Shown here: piece after piece, positions 8,220 to 17,532 of the stretch
Layout of the letters: the number at the start of each line of letters is the position of its first letter
Position numbering within the stretch: position 1 is the first letter of the stretch
Source of the DNA: Bacteroidales bacterium
GTDB taxonomy: Bacteria > Bacteroidota > Bacteroidia > Bacteroidales > UBA3824
DNA: 64,000 bases
Direction of reading: 5' to 3'
Assembly (NCBI GenBank): GCA_016293845.1
Contig: JAEDDH010000018.1
Coordinates: 1-64,000 of the forward strand
The notes under the pieces: generated by a model
Seen by the model: only the letters and a program-made list of their open reading frames with translations
Told to the model about the DNA's origin: nothing
The model's database searches: none
Position numbers and translations under genes: made by a program

Positions 8220-10301
8220 GTGAAACACAATATATTATTTCTTGCTGTCGCAGCCTTGTTTTGCGGTGGTGCACAAGCACAAAATCAATTTACATTAGAA
8301 AACTCTGTTCCCGGCGGAAAAGACTATCCTCAATACCGTGTGTCGTCGTTTTGCGGATATTTCGACCATACCACGGGCGAGTTTATTAGTAAAGAAATTT
8401 CTGATTCTAAAACCGACGCCATCAATGCAGTGCTTGCCAAATGCGGCAAACCAAAAATGGATTTTCTGTCGGCGTGGAATGATAAAAATACAGCCTTGGT
8501 GTATTGCTACGGCAGTTCGGCTCTATATTTGGTAGATTTGGCAAAAAATACTGTTCGCGATTCTATCAAGCAGATTTACGCTGATTTTGAGTATGCACCC
8601 GGCGACCGCAATGTGGCATATACCGACGAGGGCGACCTAATTGTGTGCGGCAGCAATGGTCAAACCACTGTCAACGGTCGCAAAGGTAGAGGAGTGGTGT
8701 ACGGCACATCTGTTCATCGCGAGGAATTCGGTATCGAAAAGGGTATTTTTTGGTCGCCATCGGGCAAGAGTCTTGCTTTTTACCGTATGGACGAGAGTAT
8801 GGTGGCAGAATATCCCAAAGTGGATGTTACTCAGCGTATTGCACAAGAAGACCCGTTCCGCTATCCTATGGCGGGCGAAACTTCTCACGAGGTAAGTGTG
8901 GGCGTTTATAATCTTGCCAAAAAAAGCACCGTTTACCTTCAAACAGCCTCGCCAGTCAACCGATTTTTTACCAACATTGCTTGGAGTGCCGACGACAAGT
9001 ATATTCTTGTGGCAGAAATCAACCGCGAGCAAAATCATCTGTGGATGAATGTCTACAACTCTATTGATGGCTCTTTTGTAAAAACTCTTTTTGAAGAAAC
9101 CAACAACGAATGGGTAGAACCCTGCATTGCTCCGTATTTTGTTGATAGTAAGCAGTTTGTGTGGGTGAGCGAGCGTGACGGATTCAAGCACCTATACCTT
9201 TATAATATAGACAACGGCAAATGCACCCAACTTACCAAGGGAAGTTTTTGTGTTACTGATGTTTACGGTGCAGCCAATGGCAATGTTTATTTCCAGAGCA
9301 ACCACCGCGGATATCTTTACCGTGACATTTGCAAGGTAGACCTCAAAGGCCGTTTTACCTGTCTGAGCAAAGGTCTCGGGTTGCACAATGCCAATTTCAA
9401 TCGTCAGTTTACGCAGTATATCGACATCTATTCGTCGCCTTCCACGGCTATCAAATGCACTCTTTGTAAACCCGACGGTTCTGAAATCAAAGTTTTAAAG
9501 CAGACCGACAATCCGTATTCTGATTTTAAAATGCCCCAAATACGTTTGGTAAACTTAAAATCTGCCGATGGCAAGTTTCCGCTATCAGGTAGGTTGATAC
9601 TTCCGCCCGATTTCGATTCCACAAAGGTTTATCCTGTAATCGATTACGTTTACGGCGGTCCTCACAGCCAGTTGGTAGATGGCGGATGGCTTTATGGTGC
9701 TTCGTCGTGGATGCTCTATTTTGCTCAACAGGGCTACATTCTTTTTACTATGGACAACCGTGGCACCGAATTTCGTGGCGTTGAATACGAGCACTGCATT
9801 CACCGTCAACTTGGCGAATTAGAAATGCAAGACCAGATGGAAGGCGTAAAATATTTAAAATCGCTAAGTTACGTAGATAAAAACCGTATTGGCGTGCAAG
9901 GTTGGAGTTTTGGCGGATTTATGACCATCGACCTTATGACCACCTATCCCGGCGTGTTTAAAGCAGGCGTGGCGGGCGGACCTGTGTGCGATTGGCAGTA
10001 TTACGAGGTGATGTATGGCGAGCGTTATATGGATACTCCCGACGAAAACCCCGAAGGATATGAAAAGACCGCCGTTGTTAACAAAATTGGCAATCTTAAA
10101 GACCGTCTGCTTGTTATCCACGGCGACATCGACAATGTAGTGGTGTGGCAGCACAGCCTTATGCTTTTGAAAAACTCTGTTGAATCAGGTGTGATACTCG
10201 ATTACTTTGTTTACCCTGGACACGAGCACAATGTCCTCGGTTACGACCGCGTTCACCTCTACAAAAAAATCGAAAGATATTTCGACGACTTTTTGAGGTA
10301 A
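8220..10301 (+). CDS. Dipeptidyl peptidase IV (S9 family), secreted
   Basis: A 693-residue exported serine peptidase that removes X-Pro or X-Ala dipeptides from peptide N-termini. A GTG start gives a signal peptide ending at AQAQ. An eight-bladed propeller domain (with SPSGKSLAFYRMDES, typical of DPP IV) is followed by the alpha/beta-hydrolase domain. The catalytic triad is visible: Ser in GWSFGGF (about 563), Asp in HGDIDNVV (about 637), His in YPGHEHNV (about 667). It probably sits in the periplasm or on the surface and feeds amino-acid fermentation. Confidence 0.93.
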   Translation: MKHNILFLAVAALFCGGAQAQNQFTLENSVPGGKDYPQYRVSSFCGYFDHTTGEFISKEISDSKTDAINAVLAKCGKPKMDFLSAWNDKNTALVYCYGSSALYLVDLAKNTVRDSIKQIYADFEYAPGDRNVAYTDEGDLIVCGSNGQTTVNGRKGRGVVYGTSVHREEFGIEKGIFWSPSGKSLAFYRMDESMVAEYPKVDVTQRIAQEDPFRYPMAGETSHEVSVGVYNLAKKSTVYLQTASPVNRFFTNIAWSADDKYILVAEINREQNHLWMNVYNSIDGSFVKTLFEETNNEWVEPCIAPYFVDSKQFVWVSERDGFKHLYLYNIDNGKCTQLTKGSFCVTDVYGAANGNVYFQSNHRGYLYRDICKVDLKGRFTCLSKGLGLHNANFNRQFTQYIDIYSSPSTAIKCTLCKPDGSEIKVLKQTDNPYSDFKMPQIRLVNLKSADGKFPLSGRLILPPDFDSTKVYPVIDYVYGGPHSQLVDGGWLYGASSWMLYFAQQGYILFTMDNRGTEFRGVEYEHCIHRQLGELEMQDQMEGVKYLKSLSYVDKNRIGVQGWSFGGFMTIDLMTTYPGVFKAGVAGGPVCDWQYYEVMYGERYMDTPDENPEGYEKTAVVNKIGNLKDRLLVIHGDIDNVVVWQHSLMLLKNSVESGVILDYFVYPGHEHNVLGYDRVHLYKKIERYFDDFLR

Positions 10302-10305
10302 TATC

Positions 10306-11997
10306 CTAATTATCATACATTATCTGATAATCCTTTTTCCTTCCACGTATCCAAAAATCCTGTGGAATGGCTTTCCAGTTGCCTTTGGCTTTGGGTGAAA
10401 CTATCCGCATAGCCTCTATGTGCTGCATAATAATGTAGCGGAGGTCTTTGTCGGTAGATGAAATTATACGTTTCAAAAGGTCGTCGTGATTTATGCCAGA
10501 GCCGTCGGTAAGATGTCCGCCGCCGCCGTTGCCACGATACGAATTTATTGCCACCTTATAAATAGAATCAAGTTCAAACTTGCGACCATCGGTAAAGCCT
10601 TGAATAGTAATTTTTTCGCCGGCTGGTTTGGTAAGGTCAACGGTGTAGTTGATACCCGATGCCGATGAGTAGTTGTAAAATTTTCCTGCCGTGCGTCCGT
10701 TGCCACGCTCGTCTACTTCAAAAAGCACAAGATGGTCTTTGCGGTCGCTCATAGTGTTGAACCACGATCCGTAAGAATATTCTAAATAGTCAAGTATTTC
10801 TTTTCCTGTGAGTCGCACAGTGTAGAGGAGGTTTTCAAATTTATAAAGTTTAAACATATCACGAATGCAAACAGTGCCTTTGTCTACCTTGCTGTCGAAA
10901 GTGAGGGGAGCGGCAAACGACACATCTGCGCCTGTGGCTTCTAACTGTATGCTGTGAATCAAATCCACAAACGCCGAATTGCCAAACATAGCATCGCGCG
11001 ACGAAATTGTGCGGGTAAACTTGGCGATAGGCTTTGATACATAATGCTTTATCATTTTTATGTAGTCGGCATAACGCTTCATCATTTCGCGGTCGGGCTC
11101 GCAAGAGTTCATCTCCATAATCAAGCCGGTGATTTTTTTGTCCACAAGTTTGCCGTTTTCTTTTTTGATCTGCACTGATGCCACGGCAGCAAGTTTTGCG
11201 CAGTTTTTGGGGTCGAGAATTATTACACGACCGCCTTCGCAGTTGCGCACCACCATATTAAATTCTTGATGGTCGTGACCTGCAAAAATAATATCGAATC
11301 CCGGAACGCGCTGAGCCACAAGGTTCGACGCATTTTCGTTCATATAGTCTTCATTGCTGTGATTGTTGTAGGTGCTGTCTACGCCCGAGTGAAAAAGTCC
11401 CACAATAAGGTCGGGGTCTTCTTTTTCTTTTACAATTTTTACCCATTTTTTTGCACATTCCACCATATCTTGAAATTCCATTCCTTCCCAAATTTTTTCG
11501 GGTAGCCAAACGGGAATAGTGGGTGTAATCATACCAATGATGGCAATTTTAACATTTTTGCGGTTGATAATGGCGTAGGGTGCAAAATATGGTTCGCCAG
11601 TTTTTTTGTTAACGGCATTGGCAGCCAGCCACGGAAAATTAAACTCTTTCACAAGGTTGTCGTATACCTCGTGACCTGTTTCTAAATCGTGATTGCCCAC
11701 CGAGGCGGCATCGTAGCCCATAAAGTTCATCACGTCGGCGCAAATGTGCGGACCTTCGTGTTTCTCGTAGTTGGAGTAGTAAACCACCGGCTGACCTTGA
11801 AGAAAATCGCCATTGTCTAAGAGCACCACTTCTTGGCTTTTTACGTTGCGTTGCTCTTTTATATAGGTGTAAATTTGTGCTAATGATGTGTTTAGTGGTT
11901 CGTTTTCGATAAAATCGTATGGAAAAATGGCTCCGTGTACATCGCCCGTGCATATCAGTTTTATCTTGGTGGTTTCAACTGCCGTATTGTTTTCCAT
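10306..11997 (-). CDS. Bifunctional UDP-sugar hydrolase/5'-nucleotidase family protein
   Basis: A 563-residue two-domain protein. The N-terminal metallophosphoesterase shows GDVHG (about residue 18), DNGDFLQGQ, GNHDLE, LFHSGVD and AGHDHQE, the metal ligands of the 5'-nucleotidase family. The C-terminal nucleotide-binding domain contains NSYRGNGGGGHL. Secreted UshA-type enzymes carry signal peptides, but none is seen here (MENNTAVETTKIKLICTGDV), so this copy is probably cytoplasmic. It converges on the DPP IV gene, with four bases between the stops. Confidence 0.88.
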   Translation of the reverse strand: MENNTAVETTKIKLICTGDVHGAIFPYDFIENEPLNTSLAQIYTYIKEQRNVKSQEVVLLDNGDFLQGQPVVYYSNYEKHEGPHICADVMNFMGYDAASVGNHDLETGHEVYDNLVKEFNFPWLAANAVNKKTGEPYFAPYAIINRKNVKIAIIGMITPTIPVWLPEKIWEGMEFQDMVECAKKWVKIVKEKEDPDLIVGLFHSGVDSTYNNHSNEDYMNENASNLVAQRVPGFDIIFAGHDHQEFNMVVRNCEGGRVIILDPKNCAKLAAVASVQIKKENGKLVDKKITGLIMEMNSCEPDREMMKRYADYIKMIKHYVSKPIAKFTRTISSRDAMFGNSAFVDLIHSIQLEATGADVSFAAPLTFDSKVDKGTVCIRDMFKLYKFENLLYTVRLTGKEILDYLEYSYGSWFNTMSDRKDHLVLFEVDERGNGRTAGKFYNYSSASGINYTVDLTKPAGEKITIQGFTDGRKFELDSIYKVAINSYRGNGGGGHLTDGSGINHDDLLKRIISSTDKDLRYIIMQHIEAMRIVSPKAKGNWKAIPQDFWIRGRKKDYQIMYDN

Positions 11998-12077
11998 TAT
12001 ATATTTTTAATGTAATATTCTTTGTGATAATAGTTTAACAGTTTTTTTTATGATGATGTTATAAAAAAATCAGTTTT

Positions 12078-12110
12078 CAAAGTTACGGATTTTTTTTATA
12101 TAATTGCAAA
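12078..12110 (-). promoter_or_regulatory. Promoter for the 5'-nucleotidase gene
   Basis: On the minus strand, TTTG (12107-12110) and TAACTTTG (12078-12085) are separated by 21 bases. The predicted start, near 12071, leaves a leader of about 74 bases before the ATG at 11997. Confidence 0.6.
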
Positions 12111-12117
12111 CTTATAT

Positions 12118-12125
12118 TAACTTTG
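12118..12125 (+). promoter_or_regulatory. -7 element for the muramidase gene
   Basis: TAACTTTG matches the -7 consensus on the plus strand, back-to-back with the divergent promoter at 12078-12110. No TTTG partner is present at the right distance. It lies so close to the ATG at 12137 that the leader would be very short, or translation may begin at 12209. Confidence 0.4.
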
Positions 12126-12136
12126 TAAAAAAAATT

Positions 12137-12925
12137 ATGTTCTCGAGGCTACGCGAATATATAAAAGATAAGATTGATTATTTAAAGAAAGTAAAATATT
12201 CTTTACTGATGGACTATAAAAAATACAAACAGAAACTAAAACCTAAAACCAAAAAAGGACAAAAAGGAAAAGCAAAGAAAACTGAACCTGAAAACAAGAA
12301 CACCTTTGTTAAATTTGTAGTTGCCGCGTTGGTGGTGGTAGTTTTGCTTGTGGTTTTTAGCGGAGGTAATAACACTAAAAGCGATGATGCCGTTGGGGTT
12401 AATGGCGCTTACAACAACTATGGACGTGAGGTAAAACGCCTTGCTCGCGAGTTTGATATTTCGCCGTCGTACCTTATGTCGCTGATAATGTTGGAATGTT
12501 CAGGTAGAAAAAATGTGCCGCCGAGGTTTGAAAAGCACGTTTTCAACAAACTAAAAGACGTACGTGCTCAAAAAAAATCTGACCTCGAAAGTATCTCTTA
12601 CAAAGATATTTCAAACGCCTCCGACGATGCTCTCAAAAACCTTGCTTCGTCGTGGGGTCCTTTTCAACTTATGGGCTACAAGTGCATACACCTCGGCATC
12701 AGCATCAAAGACCTCCGTGGCGACAATTCGCTCTATTACGGTGTAAAATGGATCAACGACACCTACGGCGATTATATCCGCAAAGGACGCTACGCCGATG
12801 CATTTCATATACACAATACCGGCCGCCCTGTGCCAAAAGATGGCAAGTACCGCACCTACGACAAAAACTATGTGCCCAACGGACTTGCCTATATGAAAGT
12901 GTTTGATAAATTATTTGCACCTTGA
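12137..12925 (+). CDS. Membrane-anchored lysozyme/muramidase-like peptidoglycan hydrolase
   Basis: A 262-residue protein with a very basic cytoplasmic N-terminus (KPKTKKGQKGKAKKT), one membrane helix (VAALVVVVLLVVF) and a periplasmic lysozyme-like domain. The domain shows SYLMSLIMLECSG, with a likely catalytic Glu, FEKHVFNKL, and SSWGPFQLMGYKCIHLG, resembling N-acetylmuramidase (DUF3380-like) and SLT folds. ATG 12137 is chosen over an upstream TTG; ATG 12209 is also possible. It probably remodels or cleaves the wall. Family assignment rests on motifs only. Confidence 0.65.
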   Translation: MFSRLREYIKDKIDYLKKVKYSLLMDYKKYKQKLKPKTKKGQKGKAKKTEPENKNTFVKFVVAALVVVVLLVVFSGGNNTKSDDAVGVNGAYNNYGREVKRLAREFDISPSYLMSLIMLECSGRKNVPPRFEKHVFNKLKDVRAQKKSDLESISYKDISNASDDALKNLASSWGPFQLMGYKCIHLGISIKDLRGDNSLYYGVKWINDTYGDYIRKGRYADAFHIHNTGRPVPKDGKYRTYDKNYVPNGLAYMKVFDKLFAP

Positions 12926-12994
12926 TAATCAGTGGTTTATACTGTCAATACTTAATAATGAAAAAATACATTTTATTTTAACATTTTTTTGCAG

Positions 12995-13002
12995 TATTTT
13001 TG
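12995..13002 (+). promoter_or_regulatory. -7 element before the porin gene
   Basis: TATTTTTG fits TAnnTTTG, about 67 bases ahead of the ATG. The -33 box is not recognisable, so this is a tentative half-site. Confidence 0.35.
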
Positions 13003-13068
13003 CAGTCGTAAAAATTGGGGGCAATGACCTTGTTAAAATCGATTATTAACATTAATATTGACAGAAAT

Positions 13069-14244
13069 ATGAAAAATTTAAAAACAAAACTTTGCGCCAC
13101 TTTATCAGCAGTGGCATTGTGCGCCTTGATACCTTCGCAGGCCGACGCTCAAATCACGGTTGTTCCCGAAAACGACAACTTCTCTCTCAAACTCATCGGA
13201 CGTACCAATTTAGACTTTGGCTCGTTTCTCGACAAACAAGATGATGAGTCTAAACCCGACAACGGCGTAGCTGTAAACGATACCCGTCTCGGTGTTTCGG
13301 GCAAATTTCTCGACAAATGGGACTACAAAGTTGAAATCTGTTTTGATAAAAAAGCCATCTCATTTCGTGATGTTTTTGTAAAATACAATTTCAACAAGCA
13401 GCACCACATTCAGTTTGGTAACGTGTTTATGGGTTACGGTATGAAACAGTTGGGACTTGCCTACAAGTTTATCGACGACGCTACTGTTGACAATACAATG
13501 TGTCCTTCGCGTAAGATGGGTCTTGTATACTTGTTAACCACCGATCCATTTAACTTCAACGGCGGTATCTATTCCGACGGCAATATCGACAACGGCAACT
13601 CTAAGTTCGACCAAGGTGTGATATTCTCAGCCAAAGCCATCTATCGCCCAATTATCAACGAAACCACAGTGCTCCATTTTGGTGCAGCTTCGATGTATAC
13701 CAACAGCCCAAACACAGCATCGTTTAGCGGCGTAGTGCCCGAAACATTCACTACCAACGGCAAAACCACATTTAGTGGTCCCACCTTTGGCAAAGCTGGC
13801 GTGGATGCCGATGGAAAAACTATTTACAAAGGCAAACACTACTCTCGCTACGAGGGTGAGATGATTTTTATCCACAGAAAATTTATGCTTGAAACACACT
13901 ACCAAGGTGCAAGCTACGAACCTACTGCCACTGACGACCGTTACCACGTAGGCGGTGCTCTTGCTCAGTGCTCGTTCCTCCTTATCGGCGAACAGCAAAA
14001 CTACAACAAGGCTACCGGTCTTTGCCAAAACGCTTCGCCCCGCAACCTTGAAGTTCTTGCCCGTTACGACTATCTCGACCTCAATGACGGCGGACATCAG
14101 CAAGACGTAACAGTAGGTATCAACTACTTTTTTAGCAAGCATTTTAATATGAAGCTCAACTACGTTTATACTGATACCGACCTTCTTCCCACAGGTGGAA
14201 GTAGCTACAATTCGGTACAAGTAAGAGCTCAGTTCTCGTTCTAA
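13069..14244 (+). CDS. Outer-membrane porin (phosphate-selective porin O/P-like)
   Basis: A 391-residue exported protein; ATG 13069 is followed by a signal peptide ending at ADAQ. The rest alternates in beta-barrel fashion and ends in the outer-membrane signature VRAQFSF with a terminal Phe. Stretches such as LIGRTNLDFGSF, NDTRLGVSGKF and VEICFDKKAISFRDVFVKYNF match the OprP/O family found in Bacteroidota. It is probably a general or anion-preferring diffusion channel. A strong terminator follows directly. Confidence 0.8.
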   Translation: MKNLKTKLCATLSAVALCALIPSQADAQITVVPENDNFSLKLIGRTNLDFGSFLDKQDDESKPDNGVAVNDTRLGVSGKFLDKWDYKVEICFDKKAISFRDVFVKYNFNKQHHIQFGNVFMGYGMKQLGLAYKFIDDATVDNTMCPSRKMGLVYLLTTDPFNFNGGIYSDGNIDNGNSKFDQGVIFSAKAIYRPIINETTVLHFGAASMYTNSPNTASFSGVVPETFTTNGKTTFSGPTFGKAGVDADGKTIYKGKHYSRYEGEMIFIHRKFMLETHYQGASYEPTATDDRYHVGGALAQCSFLLIGEQQNYNKATGLCQNASPRNLEVLARYDYLDLNDGGHQQDVTVGINYFFSKHFNMKLNYVYTDTDLLPTGGSSYNSVQVRAQFSF

Positions 14245-14272
14245 GATTTTAAGAACACCTTATAATTAATAG

Positions 14273-14308
14273 TAACCCCGCATTTTTGGCGCGGGGTTAT
14301 TTTTTTTA
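14273..14308 (+). terminator. Strong Rho-independent terminator of the porin gene
   Basis: TAACCCCGC (14273-14281) pairs with GCGGGGTTA (14291-14299), followed by eight T residues. Confidence 0.92.
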
Positions 14309-14311
14309 TGT

Positions 14312-15238
14312 TTGATTGTACTTTTTTTGTTTTATAATTATTTGGTAATCGAATCTATTGAAAATATCTTTAATAAAACAAGTGTCGTGCTTACTGCCGA
14401 TATAGAGATAAGCAAAAACGTACTTAAAACTGATGGCACTCTTAACGAAGAGTCGGCAGATACTTTTACCCCATGGTTTAGTGGTTTACGTATTTATGGC
14501 GTATTAGATGGACAGGGACACACCATTAGTGGCATTTATAATGATAATTACACCCAAGGTGGAATGGTTCTGGAGAATTATGGCACTATCAAGAATCTTG
14601 GTATTAAGGATTCGTATTTCGGTGGATGTGGTAATACATCTTATTTAGGGTCTTTTTGTGGTAGGCATGCAGGTTATATTATAAATTGTTGGAGCACGGC
14701 AACTGTTGATAATGTTTATTATTTTTCATCTGAAGAAGACCATCATGGTTGTGGCGGTATTTGTTCTAGTAATGATGGAACAATTGTCAACAGCCACTAT
14801 GCTGGGTTGGCAAAATTTAATTTAAATGCTGAGTCTGGAGCTATTTGTGATAATAATTATTATGGCGTTGTTGCCAACTCTTATTATTTGGCATCGAAAG
14901 CCAGTGCCGATGAATACGCCCGTACTGCCGACGAGTTTGCCGACGGCACAGTATTAAATCTTTTGAAAAACGGTGTTGCCGAAGTTGCCAATGGCGATAT
15001 TTGGGTTCAAAAAATTGGCGTAGACAAAATTCCATCGTTTACTGAGGGCAAAGAAGACAACGTTTGGTCTTACAACCGCACAATTTACATCGAAAACGCT
15101 CCTGCCGACACCAAATACGAAATTGTAGACCTCAACGGTCGCATAATAACAACATCCAACACAAAATCTACGAAAGAGGAAATCAAAATCAATCAAAAAG
15201 GTGTGCTGATTGTAAAAATAGGCAACAATACTTATTAA
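14312..15238 (+). pseudogene. Truncated GLUG-repeat surface protein with a T9SS-like C-terminus
   Basis: An open frame of about 300 residues with no credible start. It begins with TTG immediately behind the porin terminator and has no signal peptide. It enters mid-domain at VVLTADIEISKNV and continues with LDGQGHTISGIYND and GLUG-type repeats (NYGTIKNLGIKDS, NDGTIVNSHYAG). The tail, VWSYNRTIYIENAP...YEIVDLNGR...INQKGVLIVKI, resembles a T9SS type A sorting domain, but a stop after NNTY removes the last KVxx-like residues expected by comparison with the tail at 54300-54370. It is probably a 5'-truncated remnant. Confidence 0.6.
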
Positions 15239-15270
15239 GTGCTTATTTAAACGTTAGTTTACCACAAAAT

Positions 15271-15310
15271 AAAAATCCGGTAGGAAGTTATTTTCCCGCC
15301 GGATTTTTTT
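15271..15310. terminator. Bidirectional terminator
   Basis: AAAAATCCGG (15271-15280) pairs with CCGGATTTTT (15299-15308), with T or A runs on both sides. It can end the plus-strand remnant and the convergent M13 peptidase gene, whose stop is at 15333. Confidence 0.85.
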
Positions 15311-15332
15311 TGTTGTTATGCCTAATGCATTA

Positions 15333-17357
15333 TTACCAAACTTTCACTCTCTTGTTAGGAGCCACATAGAGTTTGCTGTTCTTTTTGATATTGAAAGCCT
15401 TGTACCATTCGTCGATGTGCGGAAGTGCACCGTTTACACGCCAACGTGCATTTGAGTGCGGGTCGTTTTTCACTTGGTCGCGGAGGCTTTGTTCGGTGCG
15501 GTTTTCTGCCCAAATAAGTCCGTAGCTAAGAAAGAAACGCTGTGCAGGGGTAAAGCCGTTGATAGGAGCAAGGGGATGTACTTTCATATAGTTTTGCATT
15601 GCGCGAAACGACACATTCAAACCGCCATTGTCGGCAATGTTTTCGCCGAGGGTTAAGCTGCCGTTGCCATGTACGCCGGGTAGCACCTCAATATTGTCGA
15701 AAAACTGGCGCATTACATCGGTATGTGCTTCAAATTGCAATCGGTCAGATTCTGTCCACCAATTTCGCAAGTTGCCGTTGAGGTCGTATTGAGCGCCTTG
15801 ATCGTCGAATCCGTGAGTCATTTCGTGACCAATCACCACGCCGATAGCACCATAGTTGCAAGCTTCGTCGGCATCGGGGTTGAAAAAAGGAGGCTGTAAA
15901 ATACCTGCGGGGAAACAAATCTCGTTGGTAGGCGGATTGTAGTAGGCGTTGACTGTTTGGGGTGTCATATACCATTCGTCGCGGTTGGTTGGTTTGTTTA
16001 CGTGGCGGTTGATATAGTCGAGGGTGTTGAATTTAGCAATAGCAAATGCGTTTTCTAAAAGAGATTTCTTTGGGTCGATTTCCAAACCAGAATAATCTTT
16101 CCACTTGTCGGGGTATCCAATTTTTACGTAAAAACTGTCGAGTTTTTGATATGCTTTTGCTTTGGTGGCATTGCTCATCCATTGCGATTCGGCAATACGC
16201 TGGCGAAGTGCAGTTTGCAAGTTTTTAACAATCTGCATCATACGGGCTTTGCTCGATTCGGGGAAATATTTTTCGGCATAAAGTTTACCAACAGCCATTC
16301 CGAGTTTTGAGTTGACAAACGTTACCGATTGTTCCCAGCGAGGTTTGTCTTTGGTGGCACCCGAAAGCACCTTTGAAAATTCAAAAGCGGCATTTTGAAA
16401 ACGGTCGTCGAGCAAATCGTCGCAGTGGCATAGAATTGTAAACTTGGCGTAGGTTTTAAGCAAATCAAGTTTGGTGTTGGCGTAAAAATCTTCCACAGCC
16501 TTGATAAATTCTGGTTGGTTTACGCTTACCGAATCCACAGCCGGAATAGCCGAAAACAAGAAAATATTGCCCCAGTCGATACCAGAATAATCGTTTACAA
16601 GTGCACGGTACGACATTTTGTTGTAGTTTCCTTTGATTTTGCGTAGCTGGGTATACGAGCGGCTTTTTTTGGCAATGCTGATTTCAAAATCAAGAATATC
16701 GGCGGCGTTTTGCTTGGCGTCGATAGTGTTGGTGCCTGCAAGTTCAAATAATGTTTGAATATACAGCTTGTAACTGTTGCGGATTTTAGCCGAAATGCTG
16801 TCTTGCAGAAGGTAATAATCGGGATTGCTCAACGCCAAACCATCTTGCGAAATGTAGATAATATTTTTGGAAGCATCTTCTCTGTCGGCATCGCAGTCGA
16901 TATCAAACAGCATGATATTGATATTATAAAGCGATAGTTTTGCCGCTTCTATCTGGTATTCTTTGATGTTTTTAATTTGGTCGATGGCATTGAGGTAAGG
17001 CATTATAGGTGCAGCACCATCATGGTTTAGACGGACGCTGTCCATCAAAAGGTGGTAAAGGTCGCCAATGAGTTGCTGATTTGAGCCATGCTGGGCGTTG
17101 CTTGCCGAAATACCTGTAATAAGGTCTCTAACACGCTCTCTATTAAGCTTGTCGAGAAGCGTAAACTGCCCAATACGAGGATATTCTGGGGTAATAGGAT
17201 TGTTTTTTAACCACTCTCCTACGGCATATTCAAAAAAATCGTCGCCTGGTTTTATTTTAGGATTCATGTTGCTTACGTCGAATCCATTGTTTGCATTTTG
17301 AGCCGAAACATTGATGGTAAATACTGTGATAAATAGTATTAAAAACCTGATTTTCAT
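15333..17357 (-). CDS. pepO: M13-family zinc metallopeptidase (neprilysin/PepO-like)
   Basis: A 674-residue secreted endopeptidase. ATG 17357 yields a signal peptide ending at NVSAQ; upstream codons are rejected. The N-terminal M13 domain starts at PGDDFFEYAVGEWLKNNPIT. The zinc site is VVIGHEMTHGFDDQGAQYD, with the third ligand in ENIADNGGL. The order NAYYNPPTNEICFPAGILQPPFF before it is diagnostic of the family. It cleaves peptides in the periplasm or outside the cell. The C-terminus lacks the CxxW box of animal neprilysins, as in other bacterial members. Confidence 0.95.
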   Translation of the reverse strand: MKIRFLILFITVFTINVSAQNANNGFDVSNMNPKIKPGDDFFEYAVGEWLKNNPITPEYPRIGQFTLLDKLNRERVRDLITGISASNAQHGSNQQLIGDLYHLLMDSVRLNHDGAAPIMPYLNAIDQIKNIKEYQIEAAKLSLYNINIMLFDIDCDADREDASKNIIYISQDGLALSNPDYYLLQDSISAKIRNSYKLYIQTLFELAGTNTIDAKQNAADILDFEISIAKKSRSYTQLRKIKGNYNKMSYRALVNDYSGIDWGNIFLFSAIPAVDSVSVNQPEFIKAVEDFYANTKLDLLKTYAKFTILCHCDDLLDDRFQNAAFEFSKVLSGATKDKPRWEQSVTFVNSKLGMAVGKLYAEKYFPESSKARMMQIVKNLQTALRQRIAESQWMSNATKAKAYQKLDSFYVKIGYPDKWKDYSGLEIDPKKSLLENAFAIAKFNTLDYINRHVNKPTNRDEWYMTPQTVNAYYNPPTNEICFPAGILQPPFFNPDADEACNYGAIGVVIGHEMTHGFDDQGAQYDLNGNLRNWWTESDRLQFEAHTDVMRQFFDNIEVLPGVHGNGSLTLGENIADNGGLNVSFRAMQNYMKVHPLAPINGFTPAQRFFLSYGLIWAENRTEQSLRDQVKNDPHSNARWRVNGALPHIDEWYKAFNIKKNSKLYVAPNKRVKVW

Positions 17358-17396
17358 ATTATTATGTTTTGTTTTACAATAATTGTTTTGTGTCTG

Positions 17397-17404
17397 CAAA
17401 AGTA
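17397..17404 (-). promoter_or_regulatory. -7 element of the M13 peptidase gene
   Basis: On the minus strand this reads TACTTTTG, a match to TAnnTTTG, 40 bases ahead of the ATG. No -33 box is evident. Confidence 0.4.
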
Positions 17405-17496
17405 TAATAAATTATGTCTATTGATATTAAATCTGTGTCTAATATTAAATGATAATTAAATTTGCAAACTAAGGGTGGCAGAATGTGGTAAATGTG

Positions 17497-17504
17497 TAAT
17501 TTTG
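17497..17504 (+). promoter_or_regulatory. -7 element of asd
   Basis: TAATTTTG matches TAnnTTTG, 29 bases before the asd ATG. No -33 box is evident. Confidence 0.4.
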
Positions 17505-17532
17505 ACAAATTTTTAATAAACACATAACTAAG

